Part shown: in pieces, positions 11,387 through 23,240 of the stretch
How positions within the stretch are numbered: position 1 is the stretch's first letter
Layout: each line of letters opens with the position of its first letter
NCBI GenBank assembly: GCA_038502445.1
Contig: JAHLJS010000008.1
Location: forward strand, 13,118,648 to 13,182,647
Length of the DNA stretch: 64,000 bases
Direction of reading: 5' to 3'
Origin: Eremochloa ophiuroides
Taxonomy: Eukaryota > Streptophyta > Magnoliopsida > Poales > Poaceae
Made by a program: the position numbers and the translations under genes
Notes under the pieces: model-generated
Database searches by the model: none
Seen by the model: the letters and a program-made list of their open reading frames with translations, nothing else
What the model was told of the DNA's origin: nothing

Positions 11387-12598
11387 TGTTGGTATAAATT
11401 AACTGCACTCTATTAAATAAGATCATACTCAGATTATCCACAAGCGCACAGATAATATACCGCTGTCACGTTTCACCCGGATGTTTTAAATGTCGAATCC
11501 ACAAGGAACAGTAGGTGATAATGACCAAGCCGATAAACTTAACCCTACAATTAGGCTAGATAATATCAAGAAAGAGAAAATAACTAACGATTATCTAGTT
11601 CCAACAACTGGTAAGATTTGGATAATATCGTTCTAACTGGACAGTGAAACGAATAAGAGTGGAAATCAGAGTTCTCTCCTACCAAACACTTATACACCTA
11701 TCGATTCTATCAACGGAAAGTGGACTACAAAGGAATCAACGTAGCTGTTACCTACGCGGACTACCACTATCCGGCCAATCAGGGGACATTCACAAGTAAA
11801 CCTAACCTAGGCACCACGCCTACACTACGAAATACTACTTCAATCAAGCAATTACCAAGATCAAAATACTCAATATGAGTTGCAAACTTAAGAACGAATA
11901 AGAACAAATGCTTACTTGAATTAGAAGTTGAATACAAAAGTACCTCAGAACGCAGCTCCGGGCAAGGAAGCTGAATCCAGAAGAATACAGCTACGAAGAA
12001 GCACCGATAGGCCAGAACTCCTTCGAATCTCTACTCCTTTACTCTATCTCTCTACTTCTCTAAACCAGACTAGATCTAGAAGAACTAGTCTCTCCAAATT
12101 GCTACATCTAACCCTAACTGGAGATATTGAATTGAAACTCAGGAATAGGGATGCCTCCAGGGGGGTCTGCCCCTTTATTTATAGCCCGGTGGGATGAATA
12201 CGCGCCATTAGATCAAACCGACTTAACAAAGGGTCGAGATGACTCATCAAAGGCGGTGGAGAAAGACTCCAGAAGGCGGGGGGCCAAAACCCTAGGGGGG
12301 CGCCGGCCGGCCCCACCCTAGGGCCGGCCAGCCCTACTTTGTGGGGTCTCGAGCCCCGGTTGCTCGGGTGTGTTTCAGAGGCTTCTAGTGTTGTCGTGAT
12401 GATGTTTCCGTCGCGGTTAAGTTTCGTGTCTTTTATGCTCTTTAACCCTTCTTTTACGCTTTTCTGGAATACTCCCTGGGAAATACCGAACATGCAAAAT
12501 TCATGAAAACTGTCAGTTAAAACCCTAGACTAGTGTGTATTCATGTATCCTTTGGTGTCTAAAGTTCTAATAAAAGTTGACGTTATCCACCGTCAACA
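11387..12598 (-). repeat. 5' LTR of element A
   Basis: 1212 bp with TG..CA ends. Minus-strand TATAAATA lies at about 12175-12184. The minus-strand start holds a short palindrome (GTTGACG..CGTCAAC). The right flank 12599-12603 is GCAGT, the expected target copy. Confidence 0.9.
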
Positions 12599-13973
12599 GC
12601 AGTTTACAAATCTTCCGGCTGGCCTGGAATCTTACCTTTCTCAAATGGAGGGACAGCAGCAGCAAGCTGTGCTGATTCTTTATAGCAGAAGCAAAGGTAT
12701 CTATTCTAATATTTATATTTTCTAAAGCTTTATCATTAGAGGCTACCTTTCTAGACATTTGATCTAACAATTTAGATTGACCAGTAACTAAATCTCTTAA
12801 AGGTGAAAGATTGTAATTATTGTAATTATTACCTTGGTAATTACCTTGTCGAGGTTGTTGATTCCATCCTTGATTTGGCTGGTTCCATCCTTGACCTTGC
12901 TGAGGACGATAGTAGGTGTTTTTGCTGATGAAGTTCACATCCTCTTGCAGTGTAAGGCAGTTGACAGCGGAATGTCCGTAATCTCCACATTCTTCACAGG
13001 TCATGCAGGAATCATCAATGTGCATGACTTACTTCTTCTCTATGTCGAGTTTCTTCATGATGAGGTCTAGCTTGGCAGTGACCATGTCAGTCTCCTTCAA
13101 ATGATGGATGCCTCCTCCTCTCTTGTAAGGTTGAGTACGTTCTTCATTATAGCTCGGATTTGAGGCCATCTTCTCCACAAGTGCTTGAGCTTCTGGAAGC
13201 TTCAGTGACAGGAAAGCTCCTCCAGCTGCAGCATCTATGGACTCACGGGTGCTTGAGAATAGCCCGTGGTAGAAGGTCTGCATCAATAGCCAATCCTCTA
13301 TTCCATGATGAGGACAGTCTTCAATGTAATCTTGGAATCTCTCCCATGCTTCAGTGAATGATTCGTCATGTTGCTGTTGAAAACTTGAGATTTTCCCACG
13401 CAAAGCATTTGTCTTGCCTGTAGGAAAGAACTTTGGTAGGAAAGCAGTTGAGCATCGGTCCCATGTAGTGTTCTTGTCTTTGTTGGTGTAGAACCACTGC
13501 TTAGCTTTCCCCAAAAGTGAAAATAGGAAAAGACAGAGTAAAATAGCATCTCTTGGTACTCCTCTGATCGTGAAGGTGCTGCAGATCTCTAAAAAGTGTT
13601 GTAAGTGTGCAATTGCATCTTCATGAGCTTTTCCACAAAACTGACTGGCTTGAACCATGGTGATAAGAGCAGGCTTGAGCTCGAATCCATTCTCCCCCGT
13701 GTTGACTACTGGTCCAGTCCGGATATTTTCTGTTGTTGGGGCAAAGAAATCGCGCAGTGTCTTCTCAGCCATGTCTTCAAACACAGGAGATAAATCTTCT
13801 CCTAAGTGTTCTTCTTCCAATGTTAGAGTTGGCTCCTTTGATAAACTAACTTGAGCAGCGACGGGTGTTCTTGATGGTACCTTGAAATTGTCCCTCGCCT
13901 CTACAAATTTCTTTCTTCTCAGGAGTTTTTCTGGATCGTCAGTGAAATTATTTGAAAGAGAAAAATCATTCAT
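12599..13973 (-). pseudogene. gag polyprotein of element B, interrupted
   Basis: Athila-type gag. The N-terminal ~90 residues lead to ELKPALITMVQASQFCGKA and AHLQHFLEICSTFTI, then LFSLLGKAKQWFY, the conserved capsid core, and a helical part ending near residue 314. One TAA (13031-13029) interrupts the frame. The same frame then gives a CCHC zinc knuckle, CEECGDYGHSAVNC, followed by a Gln/Asn-rich tail. Near 12660-12690 a small deletion shifts the frame compared with the matching region of element G (52830-52860). The gene is cut at 12599 by the A insertion, so protease and pol are not visible. The 13973 ATG may not be the true start, but no better one is seen. Confidence 0.85.
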
Positions 13974-14104
13974 TCATCACCCTGCGTAAGATAAGTAAAT
14001 GATAAAAAACAGGGGTGTGTCTGTTTGAGTTAGAAATCAATCGGTAATACAATCTTATCCATGATGCATATGTGTTATCAATATTTCCTAAGTTTAATGT
14101 GCCT

Positions 14105-14122
14105 TCCCCGGCAACGGCACCA
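14105..14122 (-). other. Primer-binding site of element B (tRNA-Asp)
   Basis: Plus strand TCCCCGGCAACGGCACCA differs from the tRNA-Asp 3' end at one position (A for G). It lies 7 nt from the LTR start at 14130. Confidence 0.85.
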
Positions 14123-14129
14123 AAATACT

Positions 14130-15769
14130 TGTTGACATCTACTAATGTCGCCCAATATAACTTTATAACTTTTAACACTAGGGACGAGATTAGAAAATGT
14201 ATGGTAATTAATTAACTGATCATTAGCAACTAGCCACTTATCTATTACCAACATTCTTTAGCATGAACTGGGTTGTCAATCCTAATTATATATGCTAAGA
14301 ATAAATAAAGGTTTTACATATTATTCCATGTGACTAGGCAGAAATATAAATAAATATAAACTAAGAACAATTCTGCAAGCGGACAGATAATTATACCATT
14401 GTAGCATTTTACCCAGGAGTTCTACCAGGTTGTCGATTTATATTTATACCACTGGGAAGGACTAGGATAAACTACAATCTATTATATTGATAACAACCAT
14501 ATACAATGAATAAGTGAAATTACCAATATCATATACTCTACTCATAACAGGTAGAGGTCACAAGATAATAAAGATAAATAGGGTGATAAGTATGATCAAG
14601 CATCATTTATAAAGATAAACATCAGAGCACTTTCTAGTCATAGTAATAGCTAGCCAATGGCTAAGGAATTAATATCTAAGGTAATTCTATAACTACGTCA
14701 ATGAATAACTCTGACTAGTGCAATTACATCTAGCAATCATTGTCAGATTAGTCCTATATCATGATCACATGCAAAGGACATCATCTAGGAAAGGTGTGAA
14801 ACAGAGTCATCACCCAACTTCGCGACCATGCCTGCTTGCCTACATACGGGGGTGGACTACAGAGGAATCAACGTAGCTGTCACCTACGCGAAATACCACA
14901 CGACCAGGCACATCAGGGTGCACTCACAGATAAACGAAATATCTAGACACCACGTCTATACATTGTTCATCATCTACCCAACGATCGATTGGATAAACGC
15001 TATACGAGCAATTACATGAATATCAAACCAACTATACTAGACATATAATTAAAGTAGATAAATACTAATGTAATCAAGAACATATGAACTATTAAGAACA
15101 ATGTTTCCCTAATCATAATGAAGAATACAATAATAGAGAAAGAACTAGAATTATACCGAACTCTGCGCTCCAGACGATCGCCAGGGCTCCAGATCCCACC
15201 GAAGAACTAGATCTCCTCTACTCTCTAATCTAACTAGGCTAGAACTATGAAGTAGAAGGCTCTTGATGAACTAGTAGGCTCTTGACGGCTTGAGGACTTG
15301 TTGCCTTCGATGAATAATTGATTGATTCAAGGGCGGTCTGCCCCTCTATTTATAGCCCGATAGGATGAACGTGCGCCGTAGGATCAAACCGACTTGAAAC
15401 AAGGGCCGAGATGACTCCTAAGAGGCGGTGGAAGAAGACTCCAGAAGGCGGCGGTGAAACCCTAGGGGGCGTCGGCCAGCCCCACCCCTGGGCCGGTCGG
15501 CCCCACCTGGCCAGGGGTCGGCCCCAGGTTGCTTCGGGTGCCTTCTACACTCTTCCAGAGTCTTCGTGATGACGTTTCCTTCAGCGGTTACATTTTGTGA
15601 TAATTACGCACTTTAATCCCTCTTTTATGCTTTTCTGGAAGTGTCCCTGGAAAATACAGAACATGTAAAACTCGTGGAAACTGTCAGTTAAAACCCTAGA
15701 CTAGTATGTTTTCATGTATCCTTTTGTGTCTAAAGTTCTAATAAAAATTGACGTTATCGACCGTCAACA
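14130..15769 (-). repeat. 5' LTR of element B
   Basis: 1640 bp with TGTTGAC..CGTCAACA ends. A minus-strand TATAAATA box lies near 15347-15356. The block CTAATAAAAATTGACGTTAT near its right end matches element A's LTR (near 12568), so B and A are related families. It also shares the motif CAAGCG.ACAGATAAT..ACC with A and H. Confidence 0.85.
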
Positions 15770-16278
15770 TCCCACCAGGCTCGTGCAGCACCTGTCAGCT
15801 GGTGGCTCGCAATCCCAACGCACTCCTCATCAGTGCAAGTGGTTAGGTCTAGCTTCTTCTCCATCTCTTTGAGCCAGTCGTCGGCAGCGAGGGGATCGCT
15901 GTCAGTCCCATCGAAGGTGGGTGGCCTCAGCTTCAGGAATCCCTCCAGTTTCCTTTGGAAGTCATTCTAGGGTGGCCCATGGTGCCTGTTCATCCCCATA
16001 GCAATGGCATTCAGCAGCTGAGTCTGCTGAGCCATCACTTCCACCAACGTTGGTGGCGACGGCGGTGGCGGTGGCGGAGGTGGCGGAGGCACATCCTCAC
16101 CCTGTGGTGGCGGGTCATTCACCGGTGGTGCATCTTCAGCCCGGCGCAGCTCTTTCTCCAGGTTGATTCCAGCACGCCTTCCTGCTGGGCGTCCACGGCC
16201 GCGATGACGCCCACGTCCCGGGGCAGGTACAGGAGAGGGCTGGCGATTCTCCAAGCGAGCGGAACGTCTCATCGACAT
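15770..16278 (-). pseudogene. gag of element C, N-terminal part
   Basis: The product starts with a basic Arg/Gly-rich segment (MSMRRSARLENRQ.., then GRGRHRGRGR), followed by a proline run of about ten residues encoded by GGCGGTGGC-type repeats (16055-16095), then a predicted helix (VEVMAQQTQLLNAI). An in-frame TAG at 15969-15967, where related gags have a normal residue, interrupts it. The frame then continues through RPPTFDGTDSDPL and DDWLKEMEKKLD to TGAARAWW, the typical start of a plant gypsy capsid domain. There B cuts it. The C-terminal capsid and zinc knuckle are not in the window. The stop could be a simple CAG-to-TAG change. Confidence 0.85.
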
Positions 16279-16491
16279 CTGAAAACATTTGGCATGTGCT
16301 CAATGCAGCGATAGATAATTTATTCGAGTAAGAATTAGGTGATTTACAGTGATTTAAAAACATTCTTCATTCTATCCTGCACTCAACCAAAGAAGCATGA
16401 AGAACCATAAAATGCATTAAGATCTAGATATCACTCATCAAATGGGTTCTTATTACATAACAAGGGGTCCCTAGCAACTATGAAGACCGTG

Positions 16492-17714
16492 CTACACGTA
16501 GGTAGCTAGAGAGGGGATAACACTACTACTAGTCATGGTGATACTGAGCATAGGGCCTCGCAGGGTCCAACAAGCTACCACTACATGAGGTGGAGTATGG
16601 CTGTCTTCCGCCTCGATCTCGTCGTCGGTCATGTGCAGACGGTTGACGTATGAGAGAGCCTCTGCTAACTCTGGAGTGGGTCCGATCTGCTGCAGTCCCT
16701 GGGATGGGCAAGCTCCCATGTTGAGTGTAGTAGGTGGTATGCTGAAGTCTCCATCCCTGGGATTCGTATGGTCTGCAGGTGGTAGCTGACTCTGCACCCA
16801 CCGAACCTCAATGACCCTCTTGGCATCGGATAGCTTCCAAGCACTCATGATCCTCCGCACCTTGCCCCTAACTCCTTCTCTAACTCCTTGATCCTTGATC
16901 GTAACTTGAGCATCTCAACTCCTCTGTCTCTTTCCTTCTGCTCCTTCTCAGCAAGTGCCCTGTTCTTGTCATCGAGTTCCCTCTGTAGTCCTAGCACCTT
17001 GCAACCCAGGTAATGGTTACGAATCCCGAACTCTCCGACCTTGTCCCGTAGATCGGCGATCTCCACTCGGTGCATCTCGTCTCTGCGCTGTATTTCCTGC
17101 TACAAGTCGGTGACTGCCTTGCTCAAGCACTCCAGTGTCTGAGTCCCACTCAACAGACTGTCCTCTGCCTCTACCAAATAGGCTCAATCACGCTGCCTTC
17201 TCTGCTCCAGTGAGCCAATATACCTGTCCTGCTCCATGAGGTGGTGCGCTGCAATGCGAAGGCAAGGATCGGTCTCGGCCTGAGTGATCTGGCTGGCATA
17301 CAGAACTCTCTGGTAAGGGTCAGGGTGTAGCTCCAGGGCCTGAGATAGCAGACAAAAGTGGGTCCCCCTGAGGTACTCGTAGGCTGTGTAAACCACTGTG
17401 CGCAGTACCTTGCGGGAGACCGACTGCACTCCATCCTCAATAGTCTCTCCAGCAGTGTAGTCTCTGAATACCGGCAGCTCTGGAAAGGTCAGACTAACTG
17501 GGGTCTCTACCCTGGTAGTAATAGGTCCCTCAAAGCTCTCATCTGCGATGATCTTCCCTCTGCAGAAGTACTGGATCTGGTCAGCCAGGGTTCCAAGCTC
17601 CTCAAGCACCAGTCGTAGGACCAGGGCAAATCTGCCGTAGTTCCTCCCGCGGATTGGGACCTGGATGGTGCCGTCGCGCAGCGGTCAAAGTGGTGGGTGT
17701 CCAAGGCTGGTCAT
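16492..17714 (-). pseudogene. Unidentified pre-gag ORF of element C
   Basis: Between the primer site and gag, the minus strand holds a decayed reading frame of about 400 codons. From ATG at 17714 it meets a stop at codon 10, then stays open through a globular part (around TFPELPVFRDYTAGETIEDG and ALELHPDPYQRVLY) to about 17184. After stops near 17182 and 17102 it gives a charged heptad-like segment (KVLGLQRELDDKNRALAEKE and on to 16845) that looks like a coiled coil. The frame then shifts, and 16860-16492 remains in another frame. Several stops make it non-functional here. I know no domain for it. Its place between leader and gag suggests an accessory element protein. Confidence 0.5.
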
Positions 17715-17861
17715 CTGTAATTTTTCAAGAAACGGGTTAGCAGGTCCGAGTATTAGATAAGCCATTGCATAAAAAGTGAATGCAAGGTCGGTCATATAAC
17801 TGAAAGAGAGCCCGGTTCTCTATTCTAGCATCCATTTTCTACGGGTCTCGTCCTACAGTCA

Positions 17862-17879
17862 AGTATGGCTCTGATACCA
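17862..17879 (-). other. Primer-binding site of element C (tRNA-iMet)
   Basis: Minus strand TGGTATCAGAGCCATACT. The first 12-13 nt complement plant initiator tRNA-Met, the commonest primer in plant LTR elements. It lies 2 nt from the LTR. Confidence 0.9.
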
Positions 17880-17881
17880 AC

Positions 17882-20800
17882 TGAAACGACCTCGATTTCC
17901 ATGAAGGGAAATCCACAGGCATGAAATGTAATTAAATAGATTGTGTCGAACAATCCATGAAATTACCTAATTCTCAGTTGATACTAGGATCCATACAGCG
18001 ATTACATAACAGAGTTTTACATAAATTATTTCATCGCCACACTGGCGGAATAGATCAAACAGAGAAGCTTGAAGATGCGGAAGCGATTCATCCACCACGA
18101 CCAACTTGAGTGTAGCACGCAACCCTACTCCTCCCAATCATCCCAATCAAAGTCGTACCCTTTCTCGTCACCTGACAGCAAATTATCAGTACGATTTGTA
18201 CTGGCCACGGAGCCCACCTATGATTGCAATTCCTTTGTGAAAAGTCGATGCAAGGCTGTACAAGCAGACCTATAGACTGGGGTTTCCTATGCCAGTGTAA
18301 TCAATATTTTAATAGTCAAGTTTTATCCCATTTATCTCCATCCATTTACCCAATCCATTTCATTCCCATCCCATACACCACATCTCACATACACACACCT
18401 TGCACTCATTCGGCAGGCCCAACTCCCTCTCGGGCCTGTCTCAGCGGCACCCTGCCTCAATGGGCCAACTGCCGGAAAGCATCATCGAGGGGGAGAAAAG
18501 AATAACCACTCACTACACCAATAGAAGGCAACAGGAAAGGTCCATAGCCGACGAGTCGGCGTATGTATCGATCGATCAACCATACACTCTGCAGAGGTTC
18601 TACCGCTCACAAGATTAGCCATCATAGGTGTTGCACAAACATCTAGGCAGAATTCCGGGTGCTCGCTTGCCTAGGTCGATGCCACCCTACCACTCAGCCC
18701 TAAGATATTCAGGATTCGACACCTTCATGCTGAGACTGGGAGATGTAGTACTGGGCCTAATCAGTGGTACTGCGCATCTAGAACGGTACGGGAATCCCAT
18801 CATCCGTCACCACCCACTCTTATCACCTCTCAACCTAGCAGTAGTGGCACCGCCCTACCAAGTAGTCCAGCCGTTCCCCGCCCATCGAAGACGAGTGAGC
18901 AATAAGGGATTCCTATAGTCTGAGTACTAGTAGGTCCTAGATGACCAAGCAGGCAATCTTCTCTTCGGGGATACTGTTTCCGTGCCATCACAGCACCTCC
19001 TTTCACGGGCTCCAAACCACACAGGCCATCCAACCCGGAACCACCTCGTATACCATTATCCGCCATAGGTATCTCTCGTGGGGATACCCAAGTTGCACCC
19101 CCGGCACGACTTGCCCTTCTGGCTCATCTCATATCCCACTTGGTCAACTTCAACCCTCACCACGCACCCAAGACGCACGCAGCACGCTCTCCCAGTGGTT
19201 CAGTTCAGGTTCATATAGATCGTTTCCAAATCCACCATATAATCATATCCAGTAGTAAGTAGTAGAAAGGCAATTATTAAATAGCAACATCTATCCTATC
19301 AGTGGACAGTAGGGTGAATGTTTACTAAGGTAGAGTAATCAATTATTCTAACATGCAACCTAGGCAGTTTATATCATATGATCATAAAGCAATAGGAAGA
19401 ACGACTTTAGCAATGCGTAACAGGAACTAAGGATTTGGTGGGACGTGGCACCTTTGTAGTTGTCCCCCTAGCTCCTGAAGGTACTCGTGGTTGTCCTCCT
19501 CAGTCTGATTCTCCTCCGGTTCTAAAAACGGAATCGAAATAGTCACTGTTAGCGACTCCTATAGATCATTTAGAAAAACCAGAAAAATTAGAAAATCCAA
19601 ATGCACTCAAACATAGGCTCAGGTTGTAGAGCTCATTTTTCTGAGAATTTTAATATATTGTGCGCAATTTTTGGATGTTGTATGAATAAGTTATGAATTT
19701 CTGAAGTTTATCCTATTTTCTGAAAAAGAAAAAAGGGCTGATTAACCGGGGGTGACACGTGGCGGCTTGTGATTGGTTGGGTTACTATTCATGTTGACCA
19801 AGTCAACGGCTCGGCTTGCGGTAGATCTGCTGATGTCAGCATGCCGTCACTGCTGACGTCAGCGTTGACCAAGTCAACGATTTTCTGACTGGTGGGGTCA
19901 ACTGACGTCACAGTGACGTCATCATGACATCACCAACCCGGACACGTGTCGACTACTGGTTGCGCCACTTGGCTGCCTCTACCCGCATGGGGCCGGTCTA
20001 TGGCGCACCCGGCGCATGGTGCACGCGCAGAGGCGGTCCAGTGAAACACTGACTCGGTTCATGGTGGACCGAGTGCACCCCACTACCCCTCTCTATGGTT
20101 TGTGGTGGACCGGGCCCATGCTTGGGTTGCTGTGGGGAGCCGTGCACCCGGTGCTAATGCCCGGGCTTACGTTAGCACCCGCCAGGTGCTCGACGTGGGT
20201 TCTCAGTGGGTCGCCGGCGGTGATGTGGCACAATGGCGGTCCTACGAGCTCGATGGTGGTCGGAGATGGTTCATACAGCCATCTAACGGACTTGTGGGGT
20301 GATCGTCGAACTAAAAGGGGTGGCTTGTGCTCTCGGTCACGGGTCCATGGTGTTATGGTCGCCGGCGGTGATGTCGCCGCGGGGCAGATGCTCTGGTGAG
20401 GCGCGATTGGGTTCATGGAAGGGTGGATTTGCTCCTCTGACCCCCGGTGAAAGGAATCCGGCCTCTAATTTGAGTTAACGGGGCTCCAAGATGTTCCTTC
20501 ATGACGGTGGCGCTACTCCGGTGGTGGCGGACAACAGCGAGGTGGCTGCGGTCACGATTTGGCACGGTTGAGTGCGGCTCCTCTCAATTGGTGTTATGCT
20601 GACCCTCCTTAGAACGACGGTGATGAGGTAGCGTTGCTGTAGAGCCTTCTCCTCAGCGAGATCCGGTGGTGGTGCTCCGACGAAGCCGCAGCGCTTGTGA
20701 ATAGGGCGAACGGGGCTTCCTCCAACGCTTGAAACTATGCAGTTGGCACGAGGAGGGACGTGGCGTTGCTCCACGACTAGCTGTCCTACCCGAAAACGGT

Positions 20801-22174
20801 CGGAGTCGTCCGGAACGCGCACAGCACGGTGGCGCTCCGGCGAACTCGGCATGGGTGAGGCCGATCGAGCTCGGGTCTTCCTCCCTTGGGTCAGTGGCTC
20901 GGTCTAGTGGCGGCATGATGTGGCGGAGCTTCCCGGTCAGTCGGTAGGGTGGATGGTGGTTGCTGCGGGTGGGAACACCGGCGCGGCGGCGGTGCTCTAC
21001 GAGTCAGGTCACGACGGCGGTGCTCGTCTTGTCCGTTCCCGGTATCAGAGGCTTTGTAGTCCTTTTGGCTGGTTTCTGCAAGTGCGGGTGTGGTGCAGAA
21101 GTGTTCCGGAGCCGGTAGTGGCTCGGGCCTTCACGTCCCATGGGCAGGACGCCATGGCAGTAAGCACAGCAAGGTTGGACAGGGGGCTCTGGTCAGCTTA
21201 CCGTGGTGTCGGGGAAGATAGGCTAGCAATGCAGTGGAGGGTCGAAGCCGTGCCGGTGGTTTGCTGTGCTGTGCCGATCCGTGTAGGCGCCGGCTTTGTC
21301 CTCCGGCCCTGCTTCAGCGTGCTCCGCGGCAGCAGCGCTTCGGTAGCGCTTCCTTCTTCCAGCGGTGCTATACCTCGCGCATCCATTGTGCGGTGTTGGT
21401 GTTGTGGAGCCGCAGCGTGGCGGCGGGGTGTGGAATGGGGCTAGGGCTTCGGGACGAGCCCCCCTTTTAAAGGCGGCCACGGCATGGTGAGCAGCGGACG
21501 GTGATGGATTGCGGTGGGGGTACGTGGAAGCTATCGGTGCGCCTGTGCTAGGGTTCCTGGTGAGCTTGGGAGGTCTCCTTGTCGTTTAGGCGACGGGAAA
21601 CACGCAGGGGACAAGCTAGGGGAACAGGCAGGGCCGCGGTCATGCGAATCTCGTGACCCTGCCGGCTGTCGCCTTGGAGAAGAAGAACAGGGGAAAGGGG
21701 GTGGCCAGGCTGACATGCGGGATCGGCTGGTCAGCGGCAGCGGGTAGAATGATCGGCTGGGGAAGCGCGCGTGTGCTTGGGATAGGCTGGCCTGGCTCGG
21801 TTGCGTGTGATAGAGAAGGGAGAGCGGCCGGTTCGGGCTAGTTGGGCTAAGGCAGCGAGCTAGCTTGGGCAGCAGGCTGGCTGGGCTGAATTGCTCTCTT
21901 CTATTACCCACATTCAATTTCTCTTTTATTTACTTAATTGCTCATATACTTGCACACATGTTTAAGTATACTCTTCCACAATAAGCAAGATTACTTAAGT
22001 CAAGCATAAGATATCAATAAAATCCAAGAATGCAAACATGGACTAGCAAACTTAATTTGGTGGAATTTGGGTGTAAGTAACCTACATGCATGCATATGAA
22101 ATGGGTTTGGAAAAATAAAAGGAAAATTTTACCTGGTTGGGATTTTCAGTGTTTGAATTTTTGGGGTTGTTACA
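17882..22174 (-). repeat. 5' LTR of element C (4.3 kb)
   Basis: Bounded by TGAAACGACC at the left and GGGGTTGTTACA at the right. From the minus-strand start it runs through an AT-rich part, a TATA-like TTTAAAAGG near 21455-21468, a GC-rich leader-like part (about 20000-21450), then AT-rich sequence to the primer site. ORFs of 70-170 codons in the GC-rich part overlap in several frames and look like chance. The second LTR is outside the window, so the extent rests on ends and flanks only. Confidence 0.75.
19756..19948. promoter_or_regulatory. Cluster of bZIP- and WRKY-type motifs in the C LTR
   Basis: Within 193 bp there are three TGACGTCA palindromes (19854, 19903, 19914), two CACGTG G-boxes (19756, 19943), and two TTGACC W-boxes each followed by AGTCAACG (19794, 19865). 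In plants these are binding sites for TGA/bZIP and WRKY factors. The cluster is downstream of the TATA-like box proposed for this LTR, so an enhancer role is only a possibility. Confidence 0.5.
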
Positions 22175-22661
22175 CTCTCAGACCAGGACGCTCTCCTCTC
22201 CGGGACTCGGTCTACTATGCAGCGCACGAAGGGCTGCTGGTCGGGGAGGTAGAACCATCTCTTGTTCCAATCCCTAAGGCTAGTGTTGAGGGGGATGGAA
22301 AGGTAGTGGGCAGTCATCCCATCTCAGAGTTTCAGATATACTCCCCACGCTATCCGAGACCCCTGACCGCTCGATTTGTGCCAGAAAAAGTGGTGGAAAA
22401 GATTGAAGTGGGGATGGATTCCAAGGAAGGATTCACAAAGATGAATAAAGAGAGAAATATGGAAGATAGAGTTCAGGTGAAGATGACAGAGGGAAATCTC
22501 ATAATACTCCAGCAATTTGCGAAGAAAAGGGTGGCAGGGAACCCCGAACCCGCGAAGAAAGTAATCAGTGAAAACCACCAACTCATTGGTGTTGGGCATC
22601 AGATAGGGCTCACCGCTTGGAGGTCACCACCCGGCAGTCGCTTGGTCTGGCAGCATGCCCT
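22175..22661 (-). pseudogene. Antisense ORF of element E (gypsy-type transposon domain), fragment
   Basis: Minus-strand frame with the hallmarks of the grass family known as putative gypsy type transposon (PF04195/Transposase_28). It runs through PNTNELVVFTDYFLRGFG, HPFLRKLLEYYEISLCHL, an LFIHLCESFLGIHPHFNLFHH stretch, and then, after a frame slip near 22320, RDWNKRWFYLPDQQP and on to 22175. There C's LTR cuts it. In Tat-lineage elements such as maize Grande this gene lies antisense, near the 3' LTR. That fits here: E's 3' LTR (26561-27036) is on the plus strand while this frame is on the minus. The upstream part of the frame is at 25240-25353, now in the opposite orientation because of the rearrangement. 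Confidence 0.7.
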
Positions 22662-23240
22662 TCGAGACGGTGAGGATGTATGTTCTTCTTCACTCGCCGA
22701 CTATTCAGGACATTCAAGCCTAAGGCCCTAGGTGTACTCTTCTGTTCACAAAACCTTTGCCATTGATCAGGTTTTATCTTTCCAAATGCCTTGAACAGAG
22801 CATGACCCTTCATTCGAAACAAAGTATTTAGTTTTGACCTCCAACGTCGAAAAATTTTCGTCGCTTGTTTCATTGCAAGCTTCTGGACAAGGTTTTCAGA
22901 GTCAGGAGAGAGACTAAATGCCTCCAACAACTTCTTCTATATTTTTGTCTTGTCACCGTCGGGCATATTGCTCTAACTCGGTATTGCGTAATCCAAAATG
23001 TCCCTTACCGTTGCTCCTATCAAGCTTGCTAACCTGTAACGTACGTCCTCAGGCTGTGTGGGCTCGCCAATAAGGCTGACCTCATCTACAACAATAGTGT
23101 GTCCTTTAGGGAACTTGTTCCTACTTCTTTGCCCTCGCATTCTTTTCTCTGTCTGAGGAGCAGATGATGAAACACGAATCTCTGTCTGTGCCTATGATTG
23201 TTCTATTGTTTGCCTTGACATAAGGGGAGACACATGCTCC
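22662..23240 (-). pseudogene. Duplicated fragment of D's Transposase_24-like gene
   Basis: The minus-strand copy of 27037-27615. It contains the same TLFRMKGHA..FKAFGKIKP stretch and the same two TAG stops upstream of LLEAFSL, so both stops predate the duplication. The later Gln codon in RFCEQKST is intact here but TAG in the right arm. At 22662 the frame is abruptly joined to E's antisense ORF. It is not functional. Confidence 0.85.

Larger units (their letters stand above)
4452..12598 (-). mobile_element. Element A: Athila-like non-autonomous LTR retrotransposon
   Basis: A is on the minus strand: 5' LTR 11387-12598, a tRNA-Asp primer site 11361-11378, a gag frame 9862-11223, a long non-coding stretch, a polypurine tract 5307-5320, and the 3' LTR from 5306 leftward. 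That LTR is cut at 4452 by element F, with its last ~355 bp outside the window. No protease, reverse transcriptase or integrase can be seen in the complete ~6-kb interior, so it must have relied on a partner. It is inserted in the gag gene of element B at 12598/12599. Confidence 0.85.
12599..15769 (-). mobile_element. Element B: Athila-like gypsy retrotransposon, 5' part
   Basis: On the minus strand: LTR 14130-15769, tRNA-Asp primer site 14105-14122, leader, then gag 12599-13973, cut by element A. Everything downstream of gag lies beyond A and F, outside the window. B is inserted in the gag of element C at 15769/15770, where C's tryptophan-rich capsid motif is split. I see no target duplication because the other side is not present. 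Confidence 0.9.
15770..22174 (-). mobile_element. Element C: Tekay-like gypsy retrotransposon, 5' part
   Basis: Minus strand: a 4.3-kb LTR (17882-22174), a tRNA-iMet primer site, an unidentified coiled-coil ORF, then gag, cut by element B at 15769/15770. The start TGTAACAACCCC, the end GGTCGTTTCA, the very long LTR and the initiator-Met primer suit the Tekay/Del group of chromoviruses. The pol region that would confirm this is outside the window. C is inserted in the antisense ORF of element E. Confidence 0.8.

Noticed and set aside
20016..21917. Several 100-174-codon ORFs in GC-rich sequence
   Set aside because: They overlap in opposite frames, show no domain, and lie within the 4.3-kb LTR of element C.
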